Virus record (IMG/VR): IMGVR_UViG_3300005838_000083
Span: 1 to 20,945 of that record
DNA from: a virus
DNA length: 20,945 bases
Direction: 5' to 3' (one strand)
Below, in pieces: positions 1 to 6,317 of this stretch. Within the stretch, counting starts at the first letter, position 1. Each line of letters starts with the position of its first letter. A program made the position numbers and the translations under genes. The notes beneath the pieces are model-generated. The model saw only the letters and a list, made by a program, of their open reading frames with translations, was not told the origin of the DNA and ran no database searches.

Positions 1-279
1 AATAACAGCAATTTGATTAGTTTGAACTTTTTTAAGCCATCCCTCTTGGTGTAATGCACCTAGCATATTTCTACCGTCTGGTAAAGTTGCTTTATGGAAA
101 GCATCACTTAGTGATTGTTCTTGTTGTCCTTCAGTTTCTAACACTTTCATTACTGGATCATGAACACCGCCTGGCAGTACATCTGAATATACAACTAATG
201 CCATGTGTGGTTCTGCAGGAACTTCTCTATAAACGATAATAATCTTACGTTCATTATGTCTTCCAACATGTTTAATCAT
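1..279 (-). CDS. Conserved phage protein of unknown function (3' part beyond the window)
   Basis: The frame opens with ATG at 279 and stays open to base 1, giving 93 residues with the C-terminus missing. It begins MIKHVGRHNERKIIIVYREV and continues with a compact alpha/beta-looking region rich in V and I. No catalytic motif, membrane segment or zinc site is visible. The style resembles short conserved proteins of marine T4-like phages, but I cannot name a function. The start overlaps the end of the upstream 92-aa gene by 8 bp (272-279), so translation is probably coupled. The start is well supported because it is the first ATG and the overlap is short. Confidence 0.7.
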   Translation of the reverse strand, partial: MIKHVGRHNERKIIIVYREVPAEPHMALVVYSDVLPGGVHDPVMKVLETEGQQEQSLSDAFHKATLPDGRNMLGALHQEGWLKKVQTNQIAVI

Positions 280-550
280 TTTTTGTTTCTCCTTTATCAG
301 CAGTGTCTGTTTCTTTTTCTTCTGCATCTTTTGGTGGTAGAAGTGACTGTAAAAAGGATGATAACTTTTCATATATGGCACCAACTTGTGTTAACTCACC
401 GGCACGCCATGCACCTCTTTGTGAACCTAATTCAATACAACTACGTAGCAAAGCTAAATCTTGTACTGTTAATTGTGGTCCAGGTTGCTGTTCTTCTTCT
501 TTTACTTCTTCTTTTACTTCTTCTTTCTTTTCTTTAATATCTTTAACCAT
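272..550 (-). CDS. Small charged conserved phage protein, 92 aa
   Basis: This 92-residue protein has three parts: a Lys/Glu-rich head (residues 3-21, with a repeated KEEV unit), a central region of about 45 residues (LTVQDLALLRSCIELGSQRG onward) predicted to be helical, and a Lys/Glu/Asp-rich tail. The central part resembles small conserved proteins of T4-like marine phages, but the function is unknown to me. The ATG at 550 follows AGGAG with an 8-nt spacer. A 12-bp palindrome overlaps that ribosome binding site and a late-promoter-like motif lies about 30 bp upstream, so the gene may head its own unit. It overlaps the next gene by 8 bp. Confidence 0.75.
   Translation of the reverse strand: MVKDIKEKKEEVKEEVKEEEQQPGPQLTVQDLALLRSCIELGSQRGAWRAGELTQVGAIYEKLSSFLQSLLPPKDAEEKETDTADKGETKND
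494..526. repeat. 12-bp tandem repeat inside the 92-aa gene
   Basis: The unit TTCTTCTTTTAC occurs at 494-505 and 506-517, with a partial third copy to about 526. On the minus strand it encodes the repeated KEEV segment. It is a low-complexity coding repeat that could change length by slippage in whole codons. Confidence 0.8.
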
Positions 551-559
551 GTAATACTC

Positions 560-571
560 CTATTCGAATAG
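560..571. promoter_or_regulatory. Palindrome overlapping the ribosome binding site of the 92-aa gene
   Basis: CTATTCGAATAG is a perfect 12-bp dyad. Its proximal end overlaps the AGGAG ribosome binding site of the gene starting at 550. It could be a protein-binding operator or a weak translational hairpin. No function is shown by sequence alone. Confidence 0.35.
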
Positions 572-579
572 TGTGTTTC

Positions 580-587
580 TACTTATA
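580..587 (-). promoter_or_regulatory. Candidate T4-type late promoter
   Basis: TATAAGTA on the minus strand differs by one base from the T4-type late promoter TATAAATA and lies about 30 bp upstream of the ATG at 550. There is no good -35 box, as expected for that class. The motif is short and could be chance. Confidence 0.3.
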
Positions 588-619
588 TTTAACGGTGTTA
601 TACCATTGGGGGTAAATTT

Positions 620-1942
620 TTATTTGTTTTCTTCGTACAATGCCCATTGGCCAAACGGTGGGTTAGGATTATCATTGCTATGTATAACCCATACAGTTTC
701 GCAATAGTTAGCGTCACCCCAGGTCCCCCAAGGATAACCATCTGTAAACACTACCAATCTTTTTGGTAAAATATCATTGTCCTTAAGATAGTTGAACATA
801 CAATCAAAATCTGTTCCGCCCCCACCTTCTATTTCATACTCAGTGATATCATCTAAGTTCTCACTGGTAAACTCTTGAGGATTATGAACTTCTGTATCAA
901 ATGAGAACATATGTATTCTGTAATTGTTAAATTCTTCAGTGATACCTTTAATTTCACCTTTAAAATCACTTAGCATTTTATCACTCATTGAACCTGATGC
1001 ATCAATACCAATAGCAATATCAATCATTTCTTCATGATCTGTACCTGGAAGTATAGCATCCATGTGCCAACCTCTTCTACTTGGGCGAGCAAATGTATAA
1101 TCACTTTTCTGTGTACTTTCAAGTTGTTGTCTTAACAGTTCTCTCCAGTTCATCTTAGGCTCTGTAATTTCCTGTATTATTCTTTTAACACCACCTGGAA
1201 GATTATCAGCACCTGTTTGTTTAGCGGCACTTACTATTGCTTCTTTGAGTTCGTCTTTGATGTCTTGTAGCTCTTGTTTAGATAGTTTAGGACGACCTTT
1301 GCCTTGACCTTCTTCTTTTTTCTTATCTTTACCTTTACCTTCGTCGTCGCCGCTACCTTCAGAAGTAGTTGATTCCTCATTTTCTAAATGCTCATCTAAT
1401 AACTGGTCAACTAGATCTTGTATATCAACCTTTTCAGCATTCTCATATAAATCATCATACACACGTTCGTAGTTCCAACCATAATATTTTGTATCGTGTA
1501 AGCATGGAACAGTAGTAATCATCTCGCCCACTTTGTGTTGTACTAGATCACCATTAACACAATAGTCAGCGGCAACGTTTGAAAGTTGAGCTTGATGATC
1601 GTTGTCAACTCTACGACCAATATGCTCATATACACAATGAAGAACTTCGTGGCCAAACAAAAACTCACATTCTTTCTCTCCTGACAACATCATGATAAAG
1701 CGTGAATTGTAGTAAAACTTACGACCGTCTGTTGCCGCAGTAGGACACCATTCATCAGCATTAGTAAGTGTTAGTCTTGTTGCCAGGTTGCCAAAGAAAG
1801 GTTGTTTAAGAAGTAAGCCAATTCTAGCAGTAACTAAACGTTCTCTCGCTTCTCTATCAATATCTTTGTCTGTAGGACCTAAGATATCTGCAAATTTATC
1901 TTCTATGTCTTTTGTGTTTGATGTTGTAGTAGTTGTAGTCAT
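620..1942 (-). CDS. Putative metallopeptidase with C-terminal VWA domain (DUF2201-like), MoxR partner
   Basis: The protein has 440 residues. An N-terminal metallopeptidase-like region carries HEVLH at 98-102 with a further His at 106. A Lys/Glu/Gly-rich linker spans about 188-235. A von Willebrand A domain follows, with the metal-binding DASGS at 314-318, GGGTD at 374-378 and DGYPW at 401-405. This order fits the DUF2201 family (putative metallopeptidase plus VWA-like), whose members usually act beside MoxR-type AAA+ ATPases; such an ATPase lies about 1.8 kb upstream in the same direction. By analogy the pair would remodel or activate a target complex; the target is unknown. A perfect sigma70 promoter ends 7 nt before the ATG, so the mRNA would be leaderless. 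No other ATG occurs before residue 84. The first codons are rich in C and A. Confidence 0.88.
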   Translation of the reverse strand: MTTTTTTSNTKDIEDKFADILGPTDKDIDREARERLVTARIGLLLKQPFFGNLATRLTLTNADEWCPTAATDGRKFYYNSRFIMMLSGEKECEFLFGHEVLHCVYEHIGRRVDNDHQAQLSNVAADYCVNGDLVQHKVGEMITTVPCLHDTKYYGWNYERVYDDLYENAEKVDIQDLVDQLLDEHLENEESTTSEGSGDDEGKGKDKKKEEGQGKGRPKLSKQELQDIKDELKEAIVSAAKQTGADNLPGGVKRIIQEITEPKMNWRELLRQQLESTQKSDYTFARPSRRGWHMDAILPGTDHEEMIDIAIGIDASGSMSDKMLSDFKGEIKGITEEFNNYRIHMFSFDTEVHNPQEFTSENLDDITEYEIEGGGGTDFDCMFNYLKDNDILPKRLVVFTDGYPWGTWGDANYCETVWVIHSNDNPNPPFGQWALYEENK

Positions 1943-1948
1943 ACAAGT

Positions 1949-1977
1949 ATTATATGAGTTTTTGAATTAAATGTCAA
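1949..1977 (-). promoter_or_regulatory. Perfect sigma70 promoter with predicted +1 at the VWA start codon
   Basis: TTGACA (1972-1977) and TATAAT (1949-1954) are separated by 17 bp (1955-1971). The seventh base after the -10 box is the A of the ATG at 1942, so the transcript would have no leader. The -35 box overlaps the TGA stop of the 78-aa gene. Confidence 0.85.
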
Positions 1978-2210
1978 TAGTTATTTTTTGCACTAAATTT
2001 TAATAAGAATACTTCTGCATAGTATTCATTTTCAAATACAAAATATAAATGTTTTCGACCTCGAATTGAACAGTTGTGTGTTTGTGCTAACCAAAAAGAT
2101 ATTTCTTTACCTAAGTCTTCAGATTCCATAGCCCATTCTTCTTTATGTGTCATGAAATGATGTTTAACATTTTCCCACATTGTGGGTTCTAAAGGAACTT
2201 TAATACTCAT
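1974..2210 (-). CDS. Small phage protein, 78 aa, C-terminal 'LxFxxxxxAxxFxLK' family
   Basis: The function is unknown. This 78-residue protein is rich in aromatic residues and ends with a segment (LYFVFENEYYAEVFLLKFSA) that resembles the C-termini of the 70-aa (2793-3005) and 99-aa (3478-3777) neighbours: a beta strand, a short acidic turn, then an amphipathic helix with F/L-x-L-K. I infer that the three are distant paralogues sharing a small fold. The ATG overlaps the TGA of the DegT-like gene by 4 bp. No ribosome binding site is visible. The start codon lies in the centre of a 21-bp palindrome, so hairpin-controlled or coupled translation is likely. Confidence 0.75.
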   Translation of the reverse strand: MSIKVPLEPTMWENVKHHFMTHKEEWAMESEDLGKEISFWLAQTHNCSIRGRKHLYFVFENEYYAEVFLLKFSAKNNY

Positions 2211-2220
2211 TGAGTATTAA
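2200..2220. promoter_or_regulatory. 21-bp near-perfect palindrome at a stop/start junction
   Basis: The arms TTAATACTCA (2200-2209) and TGAGTATTAA (2211-2220) are exact reverse complements around one central base. On the minus-strand mRNA, 7 to 8 bp can pair, leaving the AUG of the 78-aa gene and the UGA of the preceding gene in the loop. It may be a translational switch or a DNA operator. Confidence 0.6.
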
Positions 2221-2800
2221 TTTTAATATTTTTTAAGTTAGGATACTGTTTGTATTTAGGCATTTGATCATGACTACCTAATAGCTCTAATGCTTTTAGA
2301 GCTTCTTCTGGTACGGGTTTATAGTGATAACCTAGTTCAAACTGTTCCTGTTTGTCCCAAGGTGACACAGATAAGTCTCTACCATCATAGCACATCAGTT
2401 TAAGCTTCTTATACAATTCATAATCATCTAACAAGATAGCACCACCACGTCCTAATGTCAAGGGCTTACCATGTCCAAAACTTAGACACTGTATCTGTCC
2501 TGGTTTATACATTCCTTCTGTTAGCTTTCTTGCTGAATCCCAGATGTTAGTATGCCAAAAATAGTATTCACCTAACCACTGTTCGTCGTTGTTATACTTA
2601 AAGTCAACACCAATCTTATGTAACATCATTGGTATTGAAATATAAGTGTAAGGAGTAAACTCTGTCTTTTTAAAGCCCGTTGCTAAGAAAGATAGTTCAA
2701 GTGCGTGTGTACAACAATCAGTCATTACAGAGTACCTAGCGCCTGTGTATTGTGCTAGTGCTTCTTCAAACTCTGTTATGTAGTCAAATGGGTTATTCAT
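2207..2800 (-). CDS. Minimal DegT/DnrJ/EryC1/StrS-like aminotransferase
   Basis: This 197-residue protein resembles the PLP-dependent DegT sugar aminotransferase family. Family-like elements are an N-terminal FEEALAQYTGARYSVMTDCC block (11-30), an Asp at 88 in WDSARK (the position of the PLP pyridine-contacting Asp), and Lys112 in SFGHGKPLTLGRGG (107-120), the expected Schiff-base lysine. Full enzymes are about 370-400 residues, so the C-terminal small domain is almost absent. It may be a compact phage version or a protein that binds PLP or nucleotide-sugar without full catalysis. The ATG at 2800 is preferred to an in-frame GTG at 2815 because it gives a shorter overlap (8 bp) with the 70-aa gene and the conserved block starts right after it. 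Confidence 0.72.
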   Translation of the reverse strand: MNNPFDYITEFEEALAQYTGARYSVMTDCCTHALELSFLATGFKKTEFTPYTYISIPMMLHKIGVDFKYNNDEQWLGEYYFWHTNIWDSARKLTEGMYKPGQIQCLSFGHGKPLTLGRGGAILLDDYELYKKLKLMCYDGRDLSVSPWDKQEQFELGYHYKPVPEEALKALELLGSHDQMPKYKQYPNLKNIKINTQ

Positions 2801-3005
2801 TCCACAAGTAACCACCTAATTTTAAACTGGCCGCAACAGCATCACGTTCGTTATTAAAGAATATAGTTATAGCTTGATGATTTATATGAGAATGCCAATT
2901 CTTTCCAGGTAGTCCAAACTGTTCAGTAACCCAGGCCATTTCTTCATTCCATTGGCGTAGAGTGTCTCCCTGTTTCCATCTCACTTTAACTGGATACTTT
3001 TTCAT
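2793..3005 (-). CDS. Small phage protein, 70 aa, same C-terminal motif family
   Basis: The function is unknown. This 70-residue protein has a basic, tryptophan-containing N-terminus (MKKYPVKVRWKQGDTLRQWN), a middle segment EEMAWVTEQFGLPG and a C-terminal AITIFFNNERDAVAASLKLG. The end matches the strand, turn and 'DA..A.LK' helix pattern of the 78-aa and 99-aa neighbours. The ATG at 3005 is chosen over an in-frame TTG at 3017; GAAGAG just upstream is a modest ribosome binding site. It overlaps the end of the deformylase gene by 20 bp and the DegT-like gene by 8 bp, so it belongs to one tightly coupled unit. Confidence 0.72.
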   Translation of the reverse strand: MKKYPVKVRWKQGDTLRQWNEEMAWVTEQFGLPGKNWHSHINHQAITIFFNNERDAVAASLKLGGYLWNE

Positions 3006-3471
3006 TTTGCTCTTCAAAACGATTGTGCATAACTATACCATCTAGGTGATCAAGTTCATGTTGAAAGCAGATAGATTTTATCCCCCAAAGTATTGCTTTG
3101 ATTAACTCACCTTTGTGATTATGATATTCTACCTCTATCTGTGCTGGACGTTTTATATTCATTGACTCACCAGGAAAACTTAAACACCCTTCCTCAATTT
3201 GAATCAACTGTTCACTGTGGCTAACAATACGAGGATTAAAGCATTGCATAGGTAATCCTCCTGTAATAAAGTCAGTTTGCATAACAAACACTCTAGCTGA
3301 TATACCAAGTTGCGGAGCCGCAAGCCCAATGCCATTAGACTTTTTCATAAACTCTACCATTCTTTGTGCTAGATGTAAATTCTTTTCGGGTTTAGTAAAG
3401 TCAAAAGGTTGTGCAACCTCGTGTAACACAGTGTCTTTAAATTTAAATTTACTTGGTATCTTTACTTTCAT
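2986..3471 (-). CDS. def: Peptide deformylase
   Basis: The enzyme removes the N-formyl group from nascent proteins as they leave the ribosome. All three family motifs are intact in 161 residues: GIGLAAPQLG (47-56, with Gln54), EGCLSFP (94-100, metal ligand Cys96) and QHELDHLDG (137-145, metal ligands His138 and His142, catalytic Glu139). Bacterial enzymes are about 165-190 residues; the short C-terminal helix makes this resemble other phage deformylases. It sits between small unknown genes in the MoxR unit. The ATG at 3471 lies 6 bp after the stop of the 99-aa gene. Phage deformylases are established in marine phages and are thought to sustain translation late in infection. Confidence 0.95.
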   Translation of the reverse strand: MKVKIPSKFKFKDTVLHEVAQPFDFTKPEKNLHLAQRMVEFMKKSNGIGLAAPQLGISARVFVMQTDFITGGLPMQCFNPRIVSHSEQLIQIEEGCLSFPGESMNIKRPAQIEVEYHNHKGELIKAILWGIKSICFQHELDHLDGIVMHNRFEEQNEKVSS

Positions 3472-3477
3472 TTATTA

Positions 3478-3777
3478 TCATTTCCATTTTAGTAAAAATA
3501 CGTCAACTTCCTTAGATGACAAAAAATATATCCTATTAGGGTGTACGGTGTTTTGATTATCCCAACACCAAAATTGATTAGATCTCTCTCTTTTCTTTAG
3601 TCTTAACCAACTTTGTAAGTCTATTGAGTTACCAAATGATGCCCAACACCAACTAACAGCTTCAGCAAAATCCTCTACTGCTTGTTGATAACTTATACGA
3701 TCAAATTCAACACAGTAGAGGAAGTCTGGATGTGCATTCCATTGCACTGATGTTCTTCTGACTTTAAATGTACGCAT
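3478..3777 (-). CDS. Small phage protein, 99 aa, same C-terminal motif family
   Basis: The function is unknown. This 99-residue protein is rich in Trp and Phe. It has a helical middle (AVEDFAEAVSWCWASFGNSI) and ends NRIYFLSSKEVDVFLLKWK. The end has the same strand, short polar turn and hydrophobic helix with F-L-L-K as the 78-aa and 70-aa proteins downstream. The ATG at 3777 follows the MoxR stop by a single base, with no clear ribosome binding site, so it is probably read by re-initiating ribosomes. Its position directly after MoxR makes a link with the ATPase possible but unproven. Confidence 0.75.
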   Translation of the reverse strand: MRTFKVRRTSVQWNAHPDFLYCVEFDRISYQQAVEDFAEAVSWCWASFGNSIDLQSWLRLKKRERSNQFWCWDNQNTVHPNRIYFLSSKEVDVFLLKWK

Positions 3778-3778
3778 T

Positions 3779-4864
3779 TTAACGACTGGCTTTTAATATA
3801 TACTTTCCATACTTATCATGAAACTTGTCAAAGCTCTTAAGTTTAGTTGGACTAAACTTTAAGTCATATGTAGTAAGAGCTGTTCTAGCACCCATAACTA
3901 CAATTTCTGTTTCAAAGTTTTTCATCATATATTCAAAGAAGCAGTCAAGATTTTTAAGCCATTTATCTTCTTTGACATTGTTTTCTTGTCGCTCTTTAAG
4001 TTCATAACACATGGACACTACCAACGAATACATAGCTGATATATCTTTAATTTCTAACTCTTTAACTTTGCCTTCTAGTATGTCTTCTGGATTAGGCATT
4101 TGTCCAGCTACTTTTCTGTGTGCCATAAACTTAACAGCCAGGCCTTCTCCAACACTACCTGCTATTAGGTTGAGTAGAACGTTCTTGTCGGAATCTTCGT
4201 CTTCAAGTAACTCTGAGACAAAAGTCCACGAACGGGGGGTAGCGAACGCCCTACTCGAACTCTTAGGATCGAAATCGTATAAATCTTGTTTACTATATGC
4301 AAGATAACCGATAACGTCTTTATGTATTTTGTTTTTAACAGCCCATTCTTCCCAGCTTTCAAAATCAACTCTCATTTCTAAATGAATAAATCTATTAGCA
4401 AGTGGAGTAGGCATTCTGTAAGTAACACCTTTATCTGACTCTCTGTTACCTGCGGCTACCATAACAACATTGTCTGGTAAATGATACTTACCAACACGTC
4501 TGTTTAATATTAATTGATATGCCGCGGCCTGTACAGCAGGTGCCGCTGAATTCATTTCATCTAAGAACAATACAACAACTGGATATTCTTTAGCAAGTTC
4601 TTCACTAGGTAAATCAATTGGAGGAGCCCAATCCATTAATCCGTTTTCTTTATTATAAAAAGGAATACCTCTGATGTCTGTTGGATCCATTTGACCTAAA
4701 CGTAGATCAATCATATGACCTTTCATGTCTTGAGCAATATCTGCTACTAATTCTGATTTACCTATACCTGGAGGACCCCAAAGGAATACAGGACGTTGTT
4801 TTTCAAAACATTTTCTAAGTCCTGTTCTAGCATCTTGTGATGTTATAGTTCTTGTATCTGACAT
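3779..4864 (-). CDS. MoxR-family AAA+ ATPase
   Basis: This is a 361-residue AAA+ ATPase of the MoxR/RavA type. Visible motifs are Walker A GPPGIGKS (30-37), Walker B VVLFLDE (97-103), sensor-1 Asn140 in VAAGN, and an arginine in PLANRF (154-159) at the usual finger position. MoxR ATPases form hexamers that work with VWA-domain partners to mature or remodel protein complexes. The partner here is most likely the metallopeptidase-VWA protein encoded at 620-1942. Expression starts from a consensus promoter at 4908-4936, leaving a leader of about 37 nt with a GGGGGTG ribosome binding site before the ATG at 4864. The substrate is not indicated by the context. Confidence 0.92.
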   Translation of the reverse strand: MSDTRTITSQDARTGLRKCFEKQRPVFLWGPPGIGKSELVADIAQDMKGHMIDLRLGQMDPTDIRGIPFYNKENGLMDWAPPIDLPSEELAKEYPVVVLFLDEMNSAAPAVQAAAYQLILNRRVGKYHLPDNVVMVAAGNRESDKGVTYRMPTPLANRFIHLEMRVDFESWEEWAVKNKIHKDVIGYLAYSKQDLYDFDPKSSSRAFATPRSWTFVSELLEDEDSDKNVLLNLIAGSVGEGLAVKFMAHRKVAGQMPNPEDILEGKVKELEIKDISAMYSLVVSMCYELKERQENNVKEDKWLKNLDCFFEYMMKNFETEIVVMGARTALTTYDLKFSPTKLKSFDKFHDKYGKYILKASR

Positions 4865-4907
4865 TTTTTACACCCCCGTGTTATTAATAAATTTCTAACT
4901 TACAAAC

Positions 4908-4936
4908 ATTATATAATAATGTGATTTACTAGTCAA
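4908..4936 (-). promoter_or_regulatory. Sigma70 promoter of the MoxR unit
   Basis: TTGACT (4931-4936) and TATAAT (4908-4913) have a 17-bp spacer. The -35 box overlaps the last codons and TAG stop of the upstream 127-aa gene. The predicted +1 is near 4901. Confidence 0.85.
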
Positions 4937-5312
4937 CCACTATTATGTCTTCTTGATAATCTTCTTTTTGTCTAAGTTCTTCAAATACTTTTTGATCTTC
5001 GGGTGACATAACAAAGTCTTCACTTTCTGTAGTTAATCCGTCAAGTGCTTCAAGTTCATTAGGGCCTAAGTATCTTGTAGTACCATCTTTATCTGGTGCT
5101 GGTTCTACTGTGCTTTCAAACTCTATAGGTCTTTGAAATTCTTGACTGCCGTTGTGTTGTTTTGGATTTTTTTCTATTTCTAGACCTAAAGGATTAAGCC
5201 ACTGTTGATATGTTGAATATCCACTTAACATAATAAGTAGAATGACAACTACATAAGACCATGCCTTATATTGAAGGTACTGCTTCTTTGTTATTTTCTT
5301 CTTTAGTTTCAT
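4929..5312 (-). CDS. Single-pass membrane protein with acidic tail, 127 aa
   Basis: The function is unknown. A basic N-terminus (MKLKKKITKKQYLQYK) is followed by one membrane segment (about residues 18-36) and then a long soluble part rich in Glu and Asp that ends IIVVD. The charge pattern favours the tail lying outside the cytoplasm, as in a type II protein. The start overlaps the preceding 83-aa gene by 47 bp in another frame, which is unusually long for this window. Overlap and single-pass topology recall an inner-membrane spanin, but the partner lacks a lipobox and coiled-coil content is low, so I do not make that call. Confidence 0.7.
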   Translation of the reverse strand: MKLKKKITKKQYLQYKAWSYVVVILLIMLSGYSTYQQWLNPLGLEIEKNPKQHNGSQEFQRPIEFESTVEPAPDKDGTTRYLGPNELEALDGLTTESEDFVMSPEDQKVFEELRQKEDYQEDIIVVD

Positions 5313-5517
5313 CTAACTGCTTTCTAAATTCTTTAAGGAACTGACTGAGTTGATCACTGTAATCTGATATGTTGGTTGTTTCCTTATAGTGACAGAATGT
5401 TGTAAAATGTGTAATCTCACCACTTAGAGCCTCACATTCTTCAAAGGTATCATATTGAGGGCCTGGATAGAATCCTGTGGATGTTATTAACATTAAAGTT
5501 ACCACTGCTTCATTCAT
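5266..5517 (-). CDS. Small protein with hydrophobic N-terminus, 83 aa
   Basis: The function is unknown. The 83 residues start with a short hydrophobic stretch (MNEAVVTLMLITSTG) that could be a weak signal sequence or half of a membrane segment. A middle part with two cysteines (about 28 and 42) follows and could form a disulphide if exported; then comes a helical Lys/Glu/Gln-rich tail. The ATG overlaps the stop of the preceding gene as ATGA, so translation is coupled. Its 3' end overlaps the next gene by 47 bp. Confidence 0.65.
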   Translation of the reverse strand: MNEAVVTLMLITSTGFYPGPQYDTFEECEALSGEITHFTTFCHYKETTNISDYSDQLSQFLKEFRKQLDETKEENNKEAVPSI

Positions 5518-5726
5518 AACTTATTCTCCTGTTTATACTTTTCTTTCAAAAACCATTTATACTTGTTGAAGTAATCTTTTGGGCTACCTTTTGGCATTTT
5601 ACCTTCCCATTCTAGACATTCTTCTCGGTATTCAAACCATTTCTCATTAATCCATAATCTAAATGCACTGTCGGTTGTTTCAGCAAAACTAAATTTAATC
5701 TCTTCTTGGTGATAGTTGGAACTCAT
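5514..5726 (-). CDS. Conserved small phage protein, 70 aa (WFEYR motif)
   Basis: This small soluble protein has the sequence WINEKWFEYREECLEWEG at 25-42 and DYFNKYKWFLKEKYK at 51-65, a pattern I associate with short conserved proteins of marine T4-like phages; no activity is known to me. I chose the ATG at 5726, not the in-frame ATG at 5756. It forms a TAATG stop/start overlap with the 45-aa membrane peptide, has AAGG 8 nt upstream, and avoids a 31-bp overlap. The protein is strongly charged with many aromatics, and probably folds as two helices. Confidence 0.7.
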   Translation of the reverse strand: MSSNYHQEEIKFSFAETTDSAFRLWINEKWFEYREECLEWEGKMPKGSPKDYFNKYKWFLKEKYKQENKL

Positions 5727-5863
5727 TAAAGCGACCTTGCTCGAAAAAGTTTCCATTTGATACTAACGTATTGTATAACTTTTTCAACTAAACCAATCTT
5801 CCAGGCCCATAATAAATCCATTAATAACATACCTGCAAACATACCTAATAAAAAATTAAACAT
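5726..5863 (-). CDS. 45-aa membrane peptide
   Basis: A short frame starting MFNFLLGMFAGMLLMDLLWA encodes one hydrophobic helix (about residues 2-20) followed by a basic, amphipathic C-terminus ending in FRARSL. A strong AAGGAG lies 6 nt before the ATG, and the stop overlaps the next ATG as TAATG. Good initiation signals and tight coupling support a real gene despite the length. The topology suggests an inner-membrane peptide with a cytoplasmic basic tail. The function is unknown; a lysis or superinfection role is possible but not indicated. Confidence 0.7.
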   Translation of the reverse strand: MFNFLLGMFAGMLLMDLLWAWKIGLVEKVIQYVSIKWKLFRARSL

Positions 5864-5902
5864 ATTGTCTCCTTATTTTAAAAAATTGTGCCGCTTTTCG
5901 GA

Positions 5903-6256
5903 CTACCACCAACTGCTGTAAAAGACTTTCATACCTTTGGATATTGCTTCTAAGGCATCTTTAACAAAGAACTTGTCGTTCTGTTTGTAAAAGTCATCTG
6001 CATCACCACCATAAAAGAAGCCAGTGGTATCAGGAAGTCTGTTTAGAACAACAGCTTCAAACAAATCATCAAGATCTTTTTCAGTTAATTCAACTTCAAC
6101 ACAATTAAAAGATTCTTCAGTACCACCCTTAGCACGATATAACTGTTCCATCCAACCATGCAAGTTAGGATGCTTTCTCCACTCTGCAAGTTTTGTAGGC
6201 TCTTGAGTTTTATCTGCTGTTGGATCTATTGCATAAGCTGTCATATCTAATCCCAT
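5903..6256 (-). CDS. Conserved phage protein, 117 aa (MGLDM...YSSWW family)
   Basis: The protein begins MGLDMTAYAI and ends KVFYSSWW, with an internal LHGWMEQLYRAKGG block (32-45) and FNCVEVELTEKDLDDL (50-65). These features match a family common in tailed phages of marine and freshwater bacteria, where it is sometimes annotated, without support, as phosphoglycerate kinase. The length is typical and no catalytic motif of a known enzyme is visible. It is the first gene after a consensus promoter at 6289-6317 that carries three direct repeats. The leader is about 25 nt and contains GGGG before the ATG. Confidence 0.82.
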   Translation of the reverse strand: MGLDMTAYAIDPTADKTQEPTKLAEWRKHPNLHGWMEQLYRAKGGTEESFNCVEVELTEKDLDDLFEAVVLNRLPDTTGFFYGGDADDFYKQNDKFFVKDALEAISKGMKVFYSSWW

Positions 6257-6288
6257 TGTCTGCCCCTTTATCTAATTGTCTTACTTAC

Positions 6289-6317
6289 AGTATACAACCA
6301 AAATAACCAAAAGTCAA
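6289..6317 (-). promoter_or_regulatory. Sigma70 promoter of the 117-aa gene
   Basis: TTGACT (6312-6317) and TATACT (6289-6294) are separated by 17 bp. The predicted +1 is near 6282. The promoter is threaded by three AACCAAAA repeats. Confidence 0.8.

Noticed and set aside
205-554. Overlapping plus-strand open frames opposite the 92-aa gene
   Set aside because: They are antisense to a conserved gene with a good ribosome binding site, and their Leu/Ser-rich low-complexity content is the mirror of the KEEV repeat.
2207-2815. DegT-like gene as a frameshifted or broken full-length enzyme
   Set aside because: The frame is intact, ends in a precise ATGA overlap with the next gene, and no remaining C-terminal domain is found downstream in other frames.
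4165-4368. Second minus-strand frame inside the MoxR gene
   Set aside because: It lies in another frame within conserved AAA+ sequence, has no ribosome binding site and shows no recognisable protein pattern.
4929-5517. Overlapping pair read as inner- and outer-membrane spanins
   Set aside because: The 83-aa partner has no lipobox cysteine and the 127-aa protein has little coiled-coil character; only overlap and topology fit.
5881-5902. Terminator after the 117-aa gene (CCGAAAAGCGG then T-rich)
   Set aside because: The stem is only about 3 bp, too weak, and the next gene follows closely with a strong ribosome binding site.
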